From Nocardia africana NBRC 100379 (lineage in GTDB: Bacteria > Actinomycetota > Actinomycetes > Mycobacteriales > Mycobacteriaceae): 64,000 nucleotides of DNA. This document shows, one piece after another, positions 17,395 to 26,996 of this stretch (its first letter is position 1; the number at the start of each line of letters is the position of its first letter). Under the pieces are notes generated by a model. The model saw only the letters and a program-made list of their open reading frames with translations. It did no database searches and was not told where the DNA came from. Made by a program: the position numbers and the translations under genes. Location: contig NZ_BDAV01000010.1 in assembly GCF_001612635.1 (NCBI RefSeq), positions 466,911 through 530,910 on the forward strand. The letters run 5' to 3'.

Positions 17395-18808
17395 TTCGCC
17401 GCGCGTCGCTCTGGCGGCGATCGCGGTGGCGCAGTTGATGATCGCGCTGGATATGGCGGTGGTGAACGTGGCCCTGCCCGCCGTTCGCCGCGATCTGGGC
17501 TTCACACCGATCGATCTGTCGTGGGTGGTGCACGTGTATGCGCTGACCTTCGGCGGATTTCTGCTGCTGGGCGGAAGGGCCGGCGATCTGTTCGGCCGAC
17601 GGCGGCTGTTCGTGCTCGGGCTGTTCGGATTCGCCCTCGCCTCACTCGCCGGTGGGCTGGCCCAGCAACCGTGGCAACTGATCGCCGCGCGCGCTGTCCA
17701 AGGTGTGGCGGCCGCGACCGTCGCACCGGCCACCCTGGCGATGCTGACCGTCCTGTTTCCGCACGGCCCGGCGCGCGTGCGTGCCTTCGGACTGTGGAGT
17801 GCGGCGAACGGAGCCGGTGGCGCGCTGGGCGTGCTGCTGGGCGGCGTGCTCACCGAGTACGCCGGATGGCGGTGGGTGATGCTGATCAATCTGCCGATCG
17901 CCGCGTTGGCGCTGGGACTCGGTCTCTTCGGCATCCCGGCCGATCGCCGCGACGGGATGCGCCCGCCGCTCGACATCGCCGGGGCCCTCACCGCGACCGG
18001 CGGCGCCGGATTGCTCGTTCTCGCCGTCGTCCGCACCGATCGCTACGGCTGGCTCTCGCCGGTGACCGGGGGGACGGTACTGGCCGCGCTGCTGCTCCTG
18101 GCGGCCTTCGTGTGGTTCGAACGACGAGCCGCGGTGCCACTGGTGCGCCTGTCGCTGCTGCGCAACCGGTGGGTCGCCGGGGCGGATCTCGTCATCGCTC
18201 TGGCCGCGGCGGGACAGTTCTCGGCCTTCTACTTCGTCTCGCTCTATATGCAACAGTCGCTCGGAATGTCCGCCGCGGCAACGGGACTGGCTTTCGTTCC
18301 ATTCTCCGCCGGGGTCGTCGCCGGTACCGTGATCGCGACTCGATTCGGGGACGGACGCTCGCCACGAGCACTGCTGATCCCGGGATCGCTACTGGCCGCC
18401 GCCGGACTCGGGTGGTTCGCGTTGCTGGACGCGGGCGGCGGCTTCGCCGCCGACGTCCTGGGGCCCTCGCTGGTCACCAGCATCGGATTCGGACTGTGCC
18501 TCGCGCCGCTCGCGGCCGCCGCCACCACCGGCGTCGCCCCGACGGAGGCCGGCATGGCATCCGGGCTGATGAACAGCGCCCGCCAGGTCGGCGGAGCGAT
18601 CGGATTGGCCGCCCTCGCCACGATCGCCGCCCAGCGCACCGGATCGGCCGAAACGCCGCAAGCCGTCACCGCGGGCTATGCGACCGGACTGGCGATCGGG
18701 GCGGCCCTGCTCCTCGGCGCCGCGGTCGTCGCGGCGGTGGTCCTGCCGCGCCGGGCCGCGATCGAATCCACACGGCTGCCCGCACCGGCTCCGGTCGCGG
18801 CCGAATGA
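17381..18808 (+). CDS. MFS drug efflux transporter (DHA2/EmrB-QacA type)
   Basis: This protein of about 475 residues has around 14 hydrophobic segments. The family motifs are LDMAVVNVALPAV in the first helix, the loop motif GGRAGDLFGRRRLF between helices 2 and 3, and WRWVMLINLPIA. It would export hydrophobic compounds in exchange for protons. The start is uncertain: ATG 17381 lies inside the operator dyad without a ribosome site and may be leaderless, ATG 17357 is upstream of the dyad, and a GTG at 17426 would still leave most of the first helix. It is followed by a cupin gene. Confidence 0.88.
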   Translation: MYRKYSPRVALAAIAVAQLMIALDMAVVNVALPAVRRDLGFTPIDLSWVVHVYALTFGGFLLLGGRAGDLFGRRRLFVLGLFGFALASLAGGLAQQPWQLIAARAVQGVAAATVAPATLAMLTVLFPHGPARVRAFGLWSAANGAGGALGVLLGGVLTEYAGWRWVMLINLPIAALALGLGLFGIPADRRDGMRPPLDIAGALTATGGAGLLVLAVVRTDRYGWLSPVTGGTVLAALLLLAAFVWFERRAAVPLVRLSLLRNRWVAGADLVIALAAAGQFSAFYFVSLYMQQSLGMSAAATGLAFVPFSAGVVAGTVIATRFGDGRSPRALLIPGSLLAAAGLGWFALLDAGGGFAADVLGPSLVTSIGFGLCLAPLAAAATTGVAPTEAGMASGLMNSARQVGGAIGLAALATIAAQRTGSAETPQAVTAGYATGLAIGAALLLGAAVVAAVVLPRRAAIESTRLPAPAPVAAE

Positions 18809-18819
18809 AGGGAAAAACC

Positions 18820-19200
18820 ATGCAACTCGCACCTGTCGACCTGTTCGCACGCGGCATCCGGATGCTGCCGGACGGCCGGGTTTTCGATGAACAACGCCGC
18901 ATGTCCGGAGATATGGCGGGGTGGACGCTGGCGACCTTCCGGGTGGCCACCGACGCCGACGTCCACGGTGACCACTGGGAAATGCATCCGAGCGGAGAGG
19001 AGTTGGTGGCGGTGCTCTCGGGCGGAATCCGGATGTATCTGCGCGAGGCCGGCGACGGGGCGGACCCCGTATCACTGCGCGCCGGACAGGCGTTCATCGT
19101 GCCGCGGGGACGATGGCATCGAATCGAGGTGGACGAGCCGAGCGAACTGATGTCACTCACACTGCGACGCGGCACCGAACTCGAGAAACGGACGGATTGA
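18820..19200 (+). CDS. Cupin domain protein
   Basis: A 126-residue single-domain cupin. The first motif is seen as HWEMHPSGEELVAVLSG and the second as GQAFIVPRGRWHRIEV, giving His and Glu metal ligands. The ATG at 18820 follows AAGGGA; an alternative ATG at 18805 overlaps the MFS stop codon. It is probably cotranscribed with the efflux pump and may act on, or sense, the exported compound. The reaction is unknown. Confidence 0.85.
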   Translation: MQLAPVDLFARGIRMLPDGRVFDEQRRMSGDMAGWTLATFRVATDADVHGDHWEMHPSGEELVAVLSGGIRMYLREAGDGADPVSLRAGQAFIVPRGRWHRIEVDEPSELMSLTLRRGTELEKRTD

Positions 19201-19272
19201 TCTGCGGCGCAACGGCGGCGGGAGCCGTCGCGCACCCCCGCGAACTCGCACCCCGAAAGGGGAGCGATAAGA

Positions 19273-21468
19273 ATGGAGTGTATGACGGATCCCGCCAATG
19301 CCCGTTTCGGAGAACCCCATCCTGCACGAGAGGGGCACCGACTGACCCGCTCCGAGGAGGAGCCGGCTCAGCAGACGGGTAGCGGCGGTCCCGCGCACGG
19401 CGGTGCCGAGAAGTTCGGGCTGCGCTGGGACAGCGCCGAATTCGGTGACTCCGGATCGGGGGAGAGCGTCTTCGGCACGCCCCCGGTCGCCTCGCCCACC
19501 GATGTCCCGTCCTATTCACCCGACTACCTCACCGGCACCGCGGTTCCGGCCCCTCCTGCCGCACCGCCACTGCCGGTCCGCGACACCTCGGCCCGCACCA
19601 GCATCCCGCCGCTCGCCACCCGAGAACCAGCGCAGCGCAGCATGTTCGCGTCCCCGTTCGATGCGGATTACGAGCAGGGTGCGGGGCAGCCGCAGCCGCA
19701 TCCCACGTCGGCCGACGACGAGTCCGCTCCCACCTCCAGCTTCGCGGTCAGCGCGGCGGAGACGCCTCCCGTCGATCCGAGATCGGGGGTCCTGGGAGCG
19801 CCCACGGCTCCCGCCGAGACCGAGACGCCGGAAAAGGCGGGCTGGGCAACCGAACTCGACGCCGAATCCCAGGATCCGGAGGACACCGTCCGCCGCATCG
19901 CGGAGAGCCTGGGCATCGACCCCGGGCGGCAGAGCCGCTCCCGTGCCGTCGAGACCGAGCCCGCCGAACCCCGGCCAGCCGAGGCGTCTCCTGCCGAGCC
20001 GGCGGAGCCGCCTCGGGCCGATTCCGCCGAATCGGATGCCTCGTCCGCCGCATCCGTCCCGGCCCCGCCGAAACTTCCGATGCGGCTGCCCACCCCCGCC
20101 CACGGCATCGCCCGGACCGAACCGGCCGGTACCGGAACGGAATCCGCGGCGGCGGCGAGCACGGAGACCCGCCCGGAGCCCACCCGCCGCCCCATCCCCC
20201 GGGCGGCCCGGCGGGCACGCGACAAGGAGCAGCCCGCAGCGAGTACCGCCACGTCCCGGCTGTCCGCTGACATCACCGCAACCCCGGCAGCAGAAGCCCC
20301 GAGCGAGGGGCAGCACGGCACCGCGGGCACCGAGCCGGCCGCCGCCACCACCACGGCGTCGGCCAACGACGCCGAGACCCATCGGATTACGGCGGGCACC
20401 GACGAATCGGCGACCGGACGCGCGGCAACAACCGATGCCGATCCCGCGCCGTCTGCGGCGACACCGCCGACCAGGCAGTCGGGCGACCACGCCCGTCGAT
20501 CCACCACGGCTACCGCACCATCGGCCGACGGCGACCACAGCACCCGCGCCGCCTCGGTCACCGACAATGCGCGGATCGCCGCCGAACATACTGTCGCCGA
20601 AGCGAATACGACGGACACCACGACCGAGGAGGGCGAAACGTCGTCCCCCGCGGCACGGCTTGCGCATCGGCATTCGAACGAACCGGCCTCTTCCGACCAC
20701 GCGGAAACAACCGGCCCGGCTCACTCCGGCGCGGCAGACGGTACGGACCGAGCCGACTCCGCAGACTCGCAATCCTGGCAGAACACCGACACGCTTCCTG
20801 CCATCCGCAGCCGTGCGGAGAGCGCCGACGCCACTTCCCGGCCGTTCCCCACCCGCAACGGGGTGACGGTAGGGCTGCGTTCCGCCCCGACGAGCACCCT
20901 CGTCGAACAGTCCGATACCGACGTCCTTCGACGACGTGCAGCGGAAGCCCCTGCGGCGGAATACGTTCCGACCAGCCGGCACCGGTCGCCCATCGACGAC
21001 ACCAGAGTCGACGACCACGCGGCGACGGAATCGGCGGAAACGTTCGGCCTATCGCACGATTCGGTATTCGACACCGCACCCGACGAATCGCCGGCGGGGG
21101 CCGTAGGTACCGGTGGCCGCCGAAATCGCCGCGCCACAAGCGATCACCACTTCGGCGACACCCCGACCGACATCGCGTCCCGCACCGGCTTGCCCTCGAC
21201 CTCGCGGCGCGCGGCCCGCCGTCGCGCCGAAACCACCGGCGAACCCCCCGCCATCGACGTCGGCCTGGTGATGCAGCTACTGCTGGCCAGCCACACCCTG
21301 GAAAATGTGGCCCGCAATGCCGAAGCCGGCGACGTCGACCTCAACGGCCTCATCACCGCCGCCCACCGAACCCGCACGGCCGCAGTCGAACTCGTCACCA
21401 CCTGGTTCGGCGGCGCCGACCAGATGCGCGAATTCGCCGAAGCCCTCCTGGCCGCCACCGAGAACTGA
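19273..21468 (+). CDS. Large low-complexity protein with conserved-looking C-terminal helix region, unknown
   Basis: A 731-residue protein made almost entirely of Ala, Pro, Ser, Thr, Glu, Asp and Arg, with no signal peptide or membrane segment. Residues 1-640 look intrinsically disordered. The last 75 or so are different: DVGLVMQLLLASHTLENVARN, then AAHRTRTAAVELVTTWFGGADQMREFAEALL, an amphipathic helical segment that may be a binding domain. The ATG follows GGGGAG; a second ATG at 19282 follows GGAG. It is convergent with tuf across a shared terminator. I do not recognise the family. Confidence 0.7.
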   Translation: MECMTDPANARFGEPHPAREGHRLTRSEEEPAQQTGSGGPAHGGAEKFGLRWDSAEFGDSGSGESVFGTPPVASPTDVPSYSPDYLTGTAVPAPPAAPPLPVRDTSARTSIPPLATREPAQRSMFASPFDADYEQGAGQPQPHPTSADDESAPTSSFAVSAAETPPVDPRSGVLGAPTAPAETETPEKAGWATELDAESQDPEDTVRRIAESLGIDPGRQSRSRAVETEPAEPRPAEASPAEPAEPPRADSAESDASSAASVPAPPKLPMRLPTPAHGIARTEPAGTGTESAAAASTETRPEPTRRPIPRAARRARDKEQPAASTATSRLSADITATPAAEAPSEGQHGTAGTEPAAATTTASANDAETHRITAGTDESATGRAATTDADPAPSAATPPTRQSGDHARRSTTATAPSADGDHSTRAASVTDNARIAAEHTVAEANTTDTTTEEGETSSPAARLAHRHSNEPASSDHAETTGPAHSGAADGTDRADSADSQSWQNTDTLPAIRSRAESADATSRPFPTRNGVTVGLRSAPTSTLVEQSDTDVLRRRAAEAPAAEYVPTSRHRSPIDDTRVDDHAATESAETFGLSHDSVFDTAPDESPAGAVGTGGRRNRRATSDHHFGDTPTDIASRTGLPSTSRRAARRRAETTGEPPAIDVGLVMQLLLASHTLENVARNAEAGDVDLNGLITAAHRTRTAAVELVTTWFGGADQMREFAEALLAATEN

Positions 21469-21488
21469 GAAGTCGGAGGCACCAACGC

Positions 21489-21524
21489 GAAAAGGGCCGC
21501 TCCCCAAGGGGAACGGCCCTTTTC
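21489..21524. terminator. Bidirectional terminator between the low-complexity gene and tuf
   Basis: GAAAAGGGCCG (21489-21499) pairs with CGGCCCTTTTC (21514-21524), with an inner CCCC/GGGG pairing and a short AA loop. It has A- and T-tracts on the two outer arms, so it is a good intrinsic terminator in both directions. Confidence 0.88.
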
Positions 21525-21561
21525 ATGCTGTCACATGTCGTGACGGCGTTGTCTCACAAAG

Positions 21562-22752
21562 TCACTTGATGACCTTGGTGACGCGGCCGGCGCCGACGGT
21601 GCGGCCACCCTCGCGGATCGCGAAGCGCAGGCCCTCTTCCATGGCGACCGGCTGGATCAGCTTGACGCTCATCTCGGTGTTGTCGCCCGGCATGACCATC
21701 TCGGTGCCCTCGGGGAGGGTCACGACGCCGGTCACGTCGGTGGTGCGGAAGTAGAACTGCGGGCGGTAGTTGTTGAAGAACGGGGTGTGGCGGCCACCCT
21801 CGTCCTTCGACAGGATGTACGCCTGGCCCTCGAACTCCGTGTGCGGAGTGGTGGTGCCCGGCTTGATGACGACCTGACCACGCTCGACGTCGTCACGCTT
21901 CAGACCACGAACCAGCAGACCGACGTTGTCGCCCGCCTGGCCCTGGTCCAGCAGCTTGCGGAACATCTCGATGCCGGTGATGGTGGTCTTCTGGGTCTTC
22001 TCGCGGATACCCACGATCTCGACCTCTTCGTTGACGTTGATCACGCCACGCTCGACACGACCGGTGACCACGGTGCCACGACCGGTGATGGTGAAAACAT
22101 CCTCGATCGGCATCAGGAACGGCTTGTCGGTCTCACGAACCGGGTCCGGGATGGACTCGTCGACAGCGTTCATCAGCTCGACGACCGACTCGACCCACTT
22201 CTCGTCACCCTCGAGGGCCTTCAGGCCGGAGACGCGGACGACGGGGGCGTCCTCGTCGAACTCCTGGGCGGCCAGCAGCTCGCGGACCTCCATCTCGACG
22301 AGCTCGAGGATTTCCTCGTCGTCGACCATGTCCGACTTGTTCAGCGCGACCAGGATGTAGGGCACGCCGACCTGACGGGCGAGCAGCACGTGCTCACGGG
22401 TCTGCGGCATCGGGCCGTCGGTGGCGGCCACGACCAGGATGGCGCCGTCCATCTGGGCCGCACCGGTGATCATGTTCTTGATGTAGTCGGCGTGGCCGGG
22501 GGCGTCGACGTGCGCGTAGTGACGCTTCTCGGTCTGGTACTCGACGTGGGAGATGTTGATCGTGATACCACGAGCCTTCTCCTCCGGAGCCTTGTCGATC
22601 TGGTCGAACGCAAAGCTCTGGTTCAGGTCCGGGTACTTGTCAGCCAGCACCTTGGTGATCGCCGCGGTCAGCGTGGTCTTGCCGTGGTCGACGTGACCGA
22701 TGGTGCCGATGTTGACGTGGGGCTTCGTCCGCTCGAACTTCGCCTTCGCCAC
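21562..22752 (-). CDS. tuf: Elongation factor Tu
   Basis: A 396-residue EF-Tu, the GTPase that delivers aminoacyl-tRNA to the ribosome. The G1 motif GHVDHGKTT, DAPGHAD and NKSD are all intact, and the length is normal. It is the last gene of the str operon, 116 bp downstream of fusA. The ATG is preceded by GGAGGAC. Confidence 0.99.
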   Translation of the reverse strand: MAKAKFERTKPHVNIGTIGHVDHGKTTLTAAITKVLADKYPDLNQSFAFDQIDKAPEEKARGITINISHVEYQTEKRHYAHVDAPGHADYIKNMITGAAQMDGAILVVAATDGPMPQTREHVLLARQVGVPYILVALNKSDMVDDEEILELVEMEVRELLAAQEFDEDAPVVRVSGLKALEGDEKWVESVVELMNAVDESIPDPVRETDKPFLMPIEDVFTITGRGTVVTGRVERGVINVNEEVEIVGIREKTQKTTITGIEMFRKLLDQGQAGDNVGLLVRGLKRDDVERGQVVIKPGTTTPHTEFEGQAYILSKDEGGRHTPFFNNYRPQFYFRTTDVTGVVTLPEGTEMVMPGDNTEMSVKLIQPVAMEEGLRFAIREGGRTVGAGRVTKVIK

Positions 22753-22868
22753 TGTTGTCCTCCTGGACTAGTTAGTGCGTGCTTTTGTGCAGCAGTGCGG
22801 TTTGTACTTACAGGGGGTCGTGCGCGACCGATACGGGGCGGATTCTCGCAAACCCGCCCCGACTGCGA

Positions 22869-24971
22869 TTACTCGCCGGTCGCCTTGGCGATGATCTCCT
22901 TCGCCACGTTGGCCGGAACCTCCGCGTACGAATCGAACACCATGGAGTAGTTCGCCCGGCCCTGGGTCTTCGACCGCAGGTCACCGATGTAGCCGAACAT
23001 CTCCGAGAGCGGAACCAGCGCCTTGACGACACGGGCACCACTGCGTTCCTCCATGGCCTGGATCTGGCCACGGCGGGAGTTCAGGTCGCCGATCACATCG
23101 CCCATGTAGTCCTCGGGCGTGATGACCTCGACGGCCATGAGCGGCTCGAGGATCACCGGACCGGCCTTACGGGCCGCTTCCTTCAGGGCCATCGCACCCG
23201 CGATCTTGAACGCCATTTCCGAGGAGTCGACCTCGTGGTAGGCGCCGTCGAGCAGGGTGGCCTTCAGGTTGACCAGCGGGTAACCGGCGAGGACACCGTA
23301 CTGCATGGCGTCCTGGATGCCGGCGTCCACCGACGGGATGTACTCGCGCGGAACGCGGCCACCGGTGACCTTGTTCTCGAACTCGTAGGTCGCGCCGTCC
23401 TCGCCGGTGAAGGGCTCCAGGCCGATGATGACGCGGGCGAACTGGCCCGAACCACCGGTCTGCTTCTTGTGCGTGTACTCGAGCTTCTCGACCGGCTTGG
23501 TGATCGTCTCGCGGTACGCGACCTGCGGCTTACCGACGTTCGCCTCGACCTTGAACTCGCGCTTCATCCGGTCGACGAGGATGTCGAGGTGAAGCTCGCC
23601 CATACCGCCGATGACGGTCTGGCCGGTTTCGGCATCCAGCTTCACGGAGAAGGTCGGGTCCTCTTCGGCCAGCTTCTGGATCGCGGTGCCCAGCTTCTCC
23701 TGGTCGGACTTGGTCTTGGGCTCGATCGAGACCTCGATGACCGGGTCCGGGAAGGTCATGGACTCCAGCACGATCTGGTTCTGCGGATCGCACAGGGTGT
23801 CACCCGTGGTGGTGTCCTTCAGGCCGATGACCGCGTAGATGTGGCCGGCGGAAACCTGCGGGACCGGGTTCTCCTTGTTGGAGTGCATCTGGAACAGCTT
23901 GCCCAGACGCTCCTTCTTGCCCTTGGTCGCGTTGATGACCTGGGCGCCGGAGTCGACCTTGCCCGAGTAGACGCGGACGTAGGTCAGCTTGCCGAAGAAC
24001 GGGTGCACGGCGATCTTGAACGCCAGCGCGGCGAACGGCTCGTCGGCGCTCGGCTTACGAGTGATGATCTCGTCTTCCTTGCCGGGCACGTGACCCTGCA
24101 CGTTCTCGACGTCCAGCGGCGAGGGCAGGTAGTCCACGACGGCGTCGAGCATGGGCTGCACGCCCTTGTTCTTGAACGCCGAACCACACAGCACGGGGTA
24201 CAGCTCCGAGGCGACGGTCAGCTTCCGGATGGCGCCCTTGATCTCGTCGATCGTGAGCTCCTCGCCGCCGAAGAACTTCTCCAGCAGCGCCTCGTCCGAC
24301 TCGGCGACGGTCTCGAGCAGCTCCTGGCGGTACTGCTCTGCCTTCTCCTTCAGGTCGGCCGGGATCTCGGTGACCTCGTACTTCTCACCGAGCTTGGTCT
24401 CGCCGGTCCACACCTTGGCGTTCATCTCGACCAGGTCGACGATGCCCTCGAAGGTGTCCTCCGCGCCGATCGGCAGCTGGATGACCAGCGGCTTCGCACC
24501 GAGACGGTCCTTGATGGTCTGGACGGTGAAGTAGAAGTCCGCGCCCAGCTTGTCCATCTTGTTGACGAAGCAGATACGCGGCACGTCGTACTTGTCGGCC
24601 TGACGCCACACCTGCTCGGACTGCGGCTCGACGCCCTCTTTACCGTCGAACACCGCGACGGCGCCGTCGAGCACACGCAGCGAACGCTCCACCTCGACGG
24701 TGAAGTCGACGTGGCCGGGGGTGTCGATGATGTTGATCTGGTTCTGGTTCCAGAAGCACGTCACCGCCGCCGAGGTGATGGTGATGCCGCGTTCCTGTTC
24801 CTGCTCCATCCAGTCGGTGGTCGACGCACCGTCGTGGGTCTCACCGATCTTGTAGTTCACACCGGTGTAGAACAGGATTCGTTCGGTAGTGGTCGTCTTG
24901 CCGGCATCGATGTGCGCCATGATGCCGATATTGCGGACCTTGTTGAGGTCGGTGAGCACGTCCTGTGCCAC
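22869..24971 (-). CDS. fusA: Elongation factor G
   Basis: A 700-residue EF-G, the translocation GTPase. The G motifs AHIDAGKTTT, DTPGHVDF and NKMDK are intact, and the later domains (GGMGELHLDI, SRRGQIQAMEERSGARVV) are complete. It is separated from rpsG by 207 bp that contain a long hairpin, unlike the tightly packed rpsL-rpsG junction. Confidence 0.99.
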   Translation of the reverse strand: MAQDVLTDLNKVRNIGIMAHIDAGKTTTTERILFYTGVNYKIGETHDGASTTDWMEQEQERGITITSAAVTCFWNQNQINIIDTPGHVDFTVEVERSLRVLDGAVAVFDGKEGVEPQSEQVWRQADKYDVPRICFVNKMDKLGADFYFTVQTIKDRLGAKPLVIQLPIGAEDTFEGIVDLVEMNAKVWTGETKLGEKYEVTEIPADLKEKAEQYRQELLETVAESDEALLEKFFGGEELTIDEIKGAIRKLTVASELYPVLCGSAFKNKGVQPMLDAVVDYLPSPLDVENVQGHVPGKEDEIITRKPSADEPFAALAFKIAVHPFFGKLTYVRVYSGKVDSGAQVINATKGKKERLGKLFQMHSNKENPVPQVSAGHIYAVIGLKDTTTGDTLCDPQNQIVLESMTFPDPVIEVSIEPKTKSDQEKLGTAIQKLAEEDPTFSVKLDAETGQTVIGGMGELHLDILVDRMKREFKVEANVGKPQVAYRETITKPVEKLEYTHKKQTGGSGQFARVIIGLEPFTGEDGATYEFENKVTGGRVPREYIPSVDAGIQDAMQYGVLAGYPLVNLKATLLDGAYHEVDSSEMAFKIAGAMALKEAARKAGPVILEPLMAVEVITPEDYMGDVIGDLNSRRGQIQAMEERSGARVVKALVPLSEMFGYIGDLRSKTQGRANYSMVFDSYAEVPANVAKEIIAKATGE

Positions 24972-25078
24972 GGAAATCTTCCCCGCTCTGCTCTGTTAGC
25001 GATCAGCTAGTCGGTATTTTCGGGAACGGCCCGGGCGGTTCCGCCGCGATGCGGGCCCCTGGCCTTCACTATGTCAAC

Positions 25079-25128
25079 GTCGGGTGCGGCTGATAAGTGC
25101 CCTGCTGAGAGCACGTGCCGCACCCGAC
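25079..25128 (-). other. Long hairpin in the rpsG-fusA spacer
   Basis: GTCGGGTGCGGC (25079-25090) and GCCGCACCCGAC (25117-25128) form a perfect 12-bp stem with a 26-base loop. In the str operon mRNA it would lie about 50 bases after the rpsG stop. It could be a partial terminator, a processing site or a feedback site. Confidence 0.6.
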
Positions 25129-25178
25129 TGTGACTCGCCTCCCGGCGCCGTTCCTTCACCGGCGGACCGGGTGACCAA

Positions 25179-25649
25179 TCACCAGCGGTAGTGCGCGAAC
25201 GCCCGGTTGGACTCGGCCATCTTGTGGGTGTCCTCGCGACGCTTCACCGAAGCGCCCAGACCGTTGCTCGCATCCAGCAGCTCGTTGGCCAGACGCTCGA
25301 TCATGGTCTTCTCACGACGCGCGCGCGAGTAGTTGACCAGCCAGCGCAGCGCCAGGGTGTTGGCGCGACCCGGACGAACCTCGACCGGGACCTGGTAGGT
25401 GGCGCCACCGACACGACGCGGCTTCACCTCGAGGGCGGGCTTCACGTTGTCGAGCGCACGCTTGAGGGTCACGACCGGATCGGTACCGGTCTTCTCGCGC
25501 GCCTGCTCGAGGGCACCGTAGACGATGCGCTCGGCGGTCGACTTCTTGCCGTCCAGCAGGATCTTGTTGACCAGCTGAGTGACCAGCGGCGATCCGTAGA
25601 CCGGATCGTTGATCAGCGGACGCTTGGGTGCGGGGCCCTTGCGTGGCAT
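25179..25649 (-). CDS. rpsG: 30S ribosomal protein S7
   Basis: A 156-residue S7 that nucleates assembly of the 30S head on 16S rRNA. It has the typical N-terminus PRKGPAPKRPLINDPVYGSP, RVGGATYQVPVEVRP and the C-terminus ESNRAFAHYRW. It starts one base after the rpsL stop, so the two are coupled. Confidence 0.99.
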   Translation of the reverse strand: MPRKGPAPKRPLINDPVYGSPLVTQLVNKILLDGKKSTAERIVYGALEQAREKTGTDPVVTLKRALDNVKPALEVKPRRVGGATYQVPVEVRPGRANTLALRWLVNYSRARREKTMIERLANELLDASNGLGASVKRREDTHKMAESNRAFAHYRW

Positions 25650-25650
25650 A

Positions 25651-26025
25651 TCAGCTCTTCTCCTTCTTGGCGCCGTAGCGGCTGCGGGCCTGCTTGCGGT
25701 TCTTCACACCCTGGGTGTCGAGCGAGCCGCGGATGATCTTGTAGCGCACACCGGGGAGGTCCTTCACACGACCACCGCGAACGAGCACCATCGAGTGCTC
25801 CTGCAGGTTGTGACCCTCGCCCGGGATGTAAGCCGTGACCTCGACCGCGCTGGTCAGGCGAACACGCGCGACCTTACGCAGCGCGGAGTTCGGCTTCTTC
25901 GGGGTCGTGGTGTACACGCGGGTGCACACGCCACGACGCTGCGGGCTCCCCTTCAGGGCCGCAGTCTTGGTCTTGGCGACCTTGTCGCGACGACCCTTGC
26001 GGACCAGCTGGTTGATGGTTGGCAT
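25651..26025 (-). CDS. rpsL: 30S ribosomal protein S12
   Basis: A 124-residue S12, part of the decoding centre and the first gene of the str operon. K43 (in TTPKKPNSA) and K88 (in GGRVKDLPG) are both lysine, so the common S12 streptomycin-resistance substitutions are absent. Confidence 0.99.
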   Translation of the reverse strand: MPTINQLVRKGRRDKVAKTKTAALKGSPQRRGVCTRVYTTTPKKPNSALRKVARVRLTSAVEVTAYIPGEGHNLQEHSMVLVRGGRVKDLPGVRYKIIRGSLDTQGVKNRKQARSRYGAKKEKS

Positions 26026-26412
26026 ATACCGGCTTTCCTTATTCAGTAACCAGGTGTCTGGAACTCTTCGATGTCTGTTTGTCGGCGGCGCTCCTCCGAT
26101 TCCCCGGAGTTCACGCCGCCGTCATAGAGCTGTCACCACTTGCCCGAGTCGCGTTTCCACGCGCCCCGAGGTCGGGCGTGTCGCGCGCAGTACATGCCTA
26201 CGTTTCCGGGCACGCTGAAACGGTCGGCCGCTCTCGCTGGCTTACGTTCTACGCACAAACCTGCCCGCACGCTTCCGGGCACAGCGATCCACGATACCCG
26301 TCGGCGCGGCGGGGAGCAAAAGTGGGGTCCGCAGGCCCCGGCCCACCACCGACTATGCGATTTCACTATCTCTCGAGGTCCGCCGACCGGCGCATCCGGG
26401 GTGGCGCTCGCC
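26026..26412. other. Region upstream of the str operon
   Basis: These 387 bp must hold the str operon promoter, but no pair of boxes stands out. A ten-base direct repeat TTCCGGGCAC occurs near 26205 and again near 26274. A 77-codon frame on the minus strand has no ribosome site or domain and is not called. Confidence 0.4.
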
Positions 26413-26985
26413 TCAGCGAGCCAGATTCAGAGTCAACTCGGCCAGTTTCTTGGCCCCGGCGCACGGATCCGGATGCCCACCCGGCCGGTAGTTCACCCAC
26501 CAGCCGATGATCCCGGTGTCCGCGGCCGGCGCCATCACGCCGCACGAATCCGGATCGCCCGGCCGCTGGACCTGCAGCGAGCGCCGGCCCTGCACATTCA
26601 CATCCGTGGTGGTGTAGCCGAGCCGATCGTTGTTGGCCTTCTCGGTCGGCAGCGACCCCATCTCGTACCAGTTCAGCGTGGCCATACCGTTGCCGCCGGA
26701 CGTCCCCGACAGATCCCACATGCACACCGCGCCGTTGAACGACCCCTGCGCGTCCTGAGCGCCGGTCGCCTTGGCGATGTCCTCCTGCTTGACGACCTCG
26801 CATTCGCGCAGCAACTTGTCGAAGTTCATGTTCACTCCGCCGCCGCTACCCGCCGGCAACGCGGTCCCCGAGACCGTGCGGCCGCAGCCGCCGACCGTCA
26901 CCCCGACCGCGAGTGCGAGGACGGCGATCCCGCCCGCCCGCACACCGCGCCGGACGCGGCCCCGATCACGCATGCCGTTGCTCAT
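26413..26985 (-). CDS. DUF3558-type lipoprotein
   Basis: This protein of about 190 residues has a basic N-terminus, a hydrophobic signal (AGGIAVLALAVGVTVGGC) and a lipobox-like VGGC, so it is probably lipid-anchored outside the membrane. The remainder fits DUF3558: an early CEVVKQEDIAKATG, a central CMWDLSG and a late DPCAGAKKLAELTL, the spacing of conserved cysteines in that actinobacterial family of unknown function. The ATG at 26985 follows GAGGG. It lies 11 bp downstream of a second such gene, so they are paired in one operon. Confidence 0.83.
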   Translation of the reverse strand: MSNGMRDRGRVRRGVRAGGIAVLALAVGVTVGGCGRTVSGTALPAGSGGGVNMNFDKLLRECEVVKQEDIAKATGAQDAQGSFNGAVCMWDLSGTSGGNGMATLNWYEMGSLPTEKANNDRLGYTTTDVNVQGRRSLQVQRPGDPDSCGVMAPAADTGIIGWWVNYRPGGHPDPCAGAKKLAELTLNLAR

Positions 26986-26996
26986 TTCAGCCGCCC

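Noticed and set aside
22779..25010. Plus-strand open frame of 743 codons opposite fusA
   Set aside because: Antisense artefact of high-GC codon use.
26133..26366. 77-codon minus-strand frame upstream of rpsL
   Set aside because: No ribosome site, low-complexity Arg/Pro/Cys composition, and it occupies the str promoter region.
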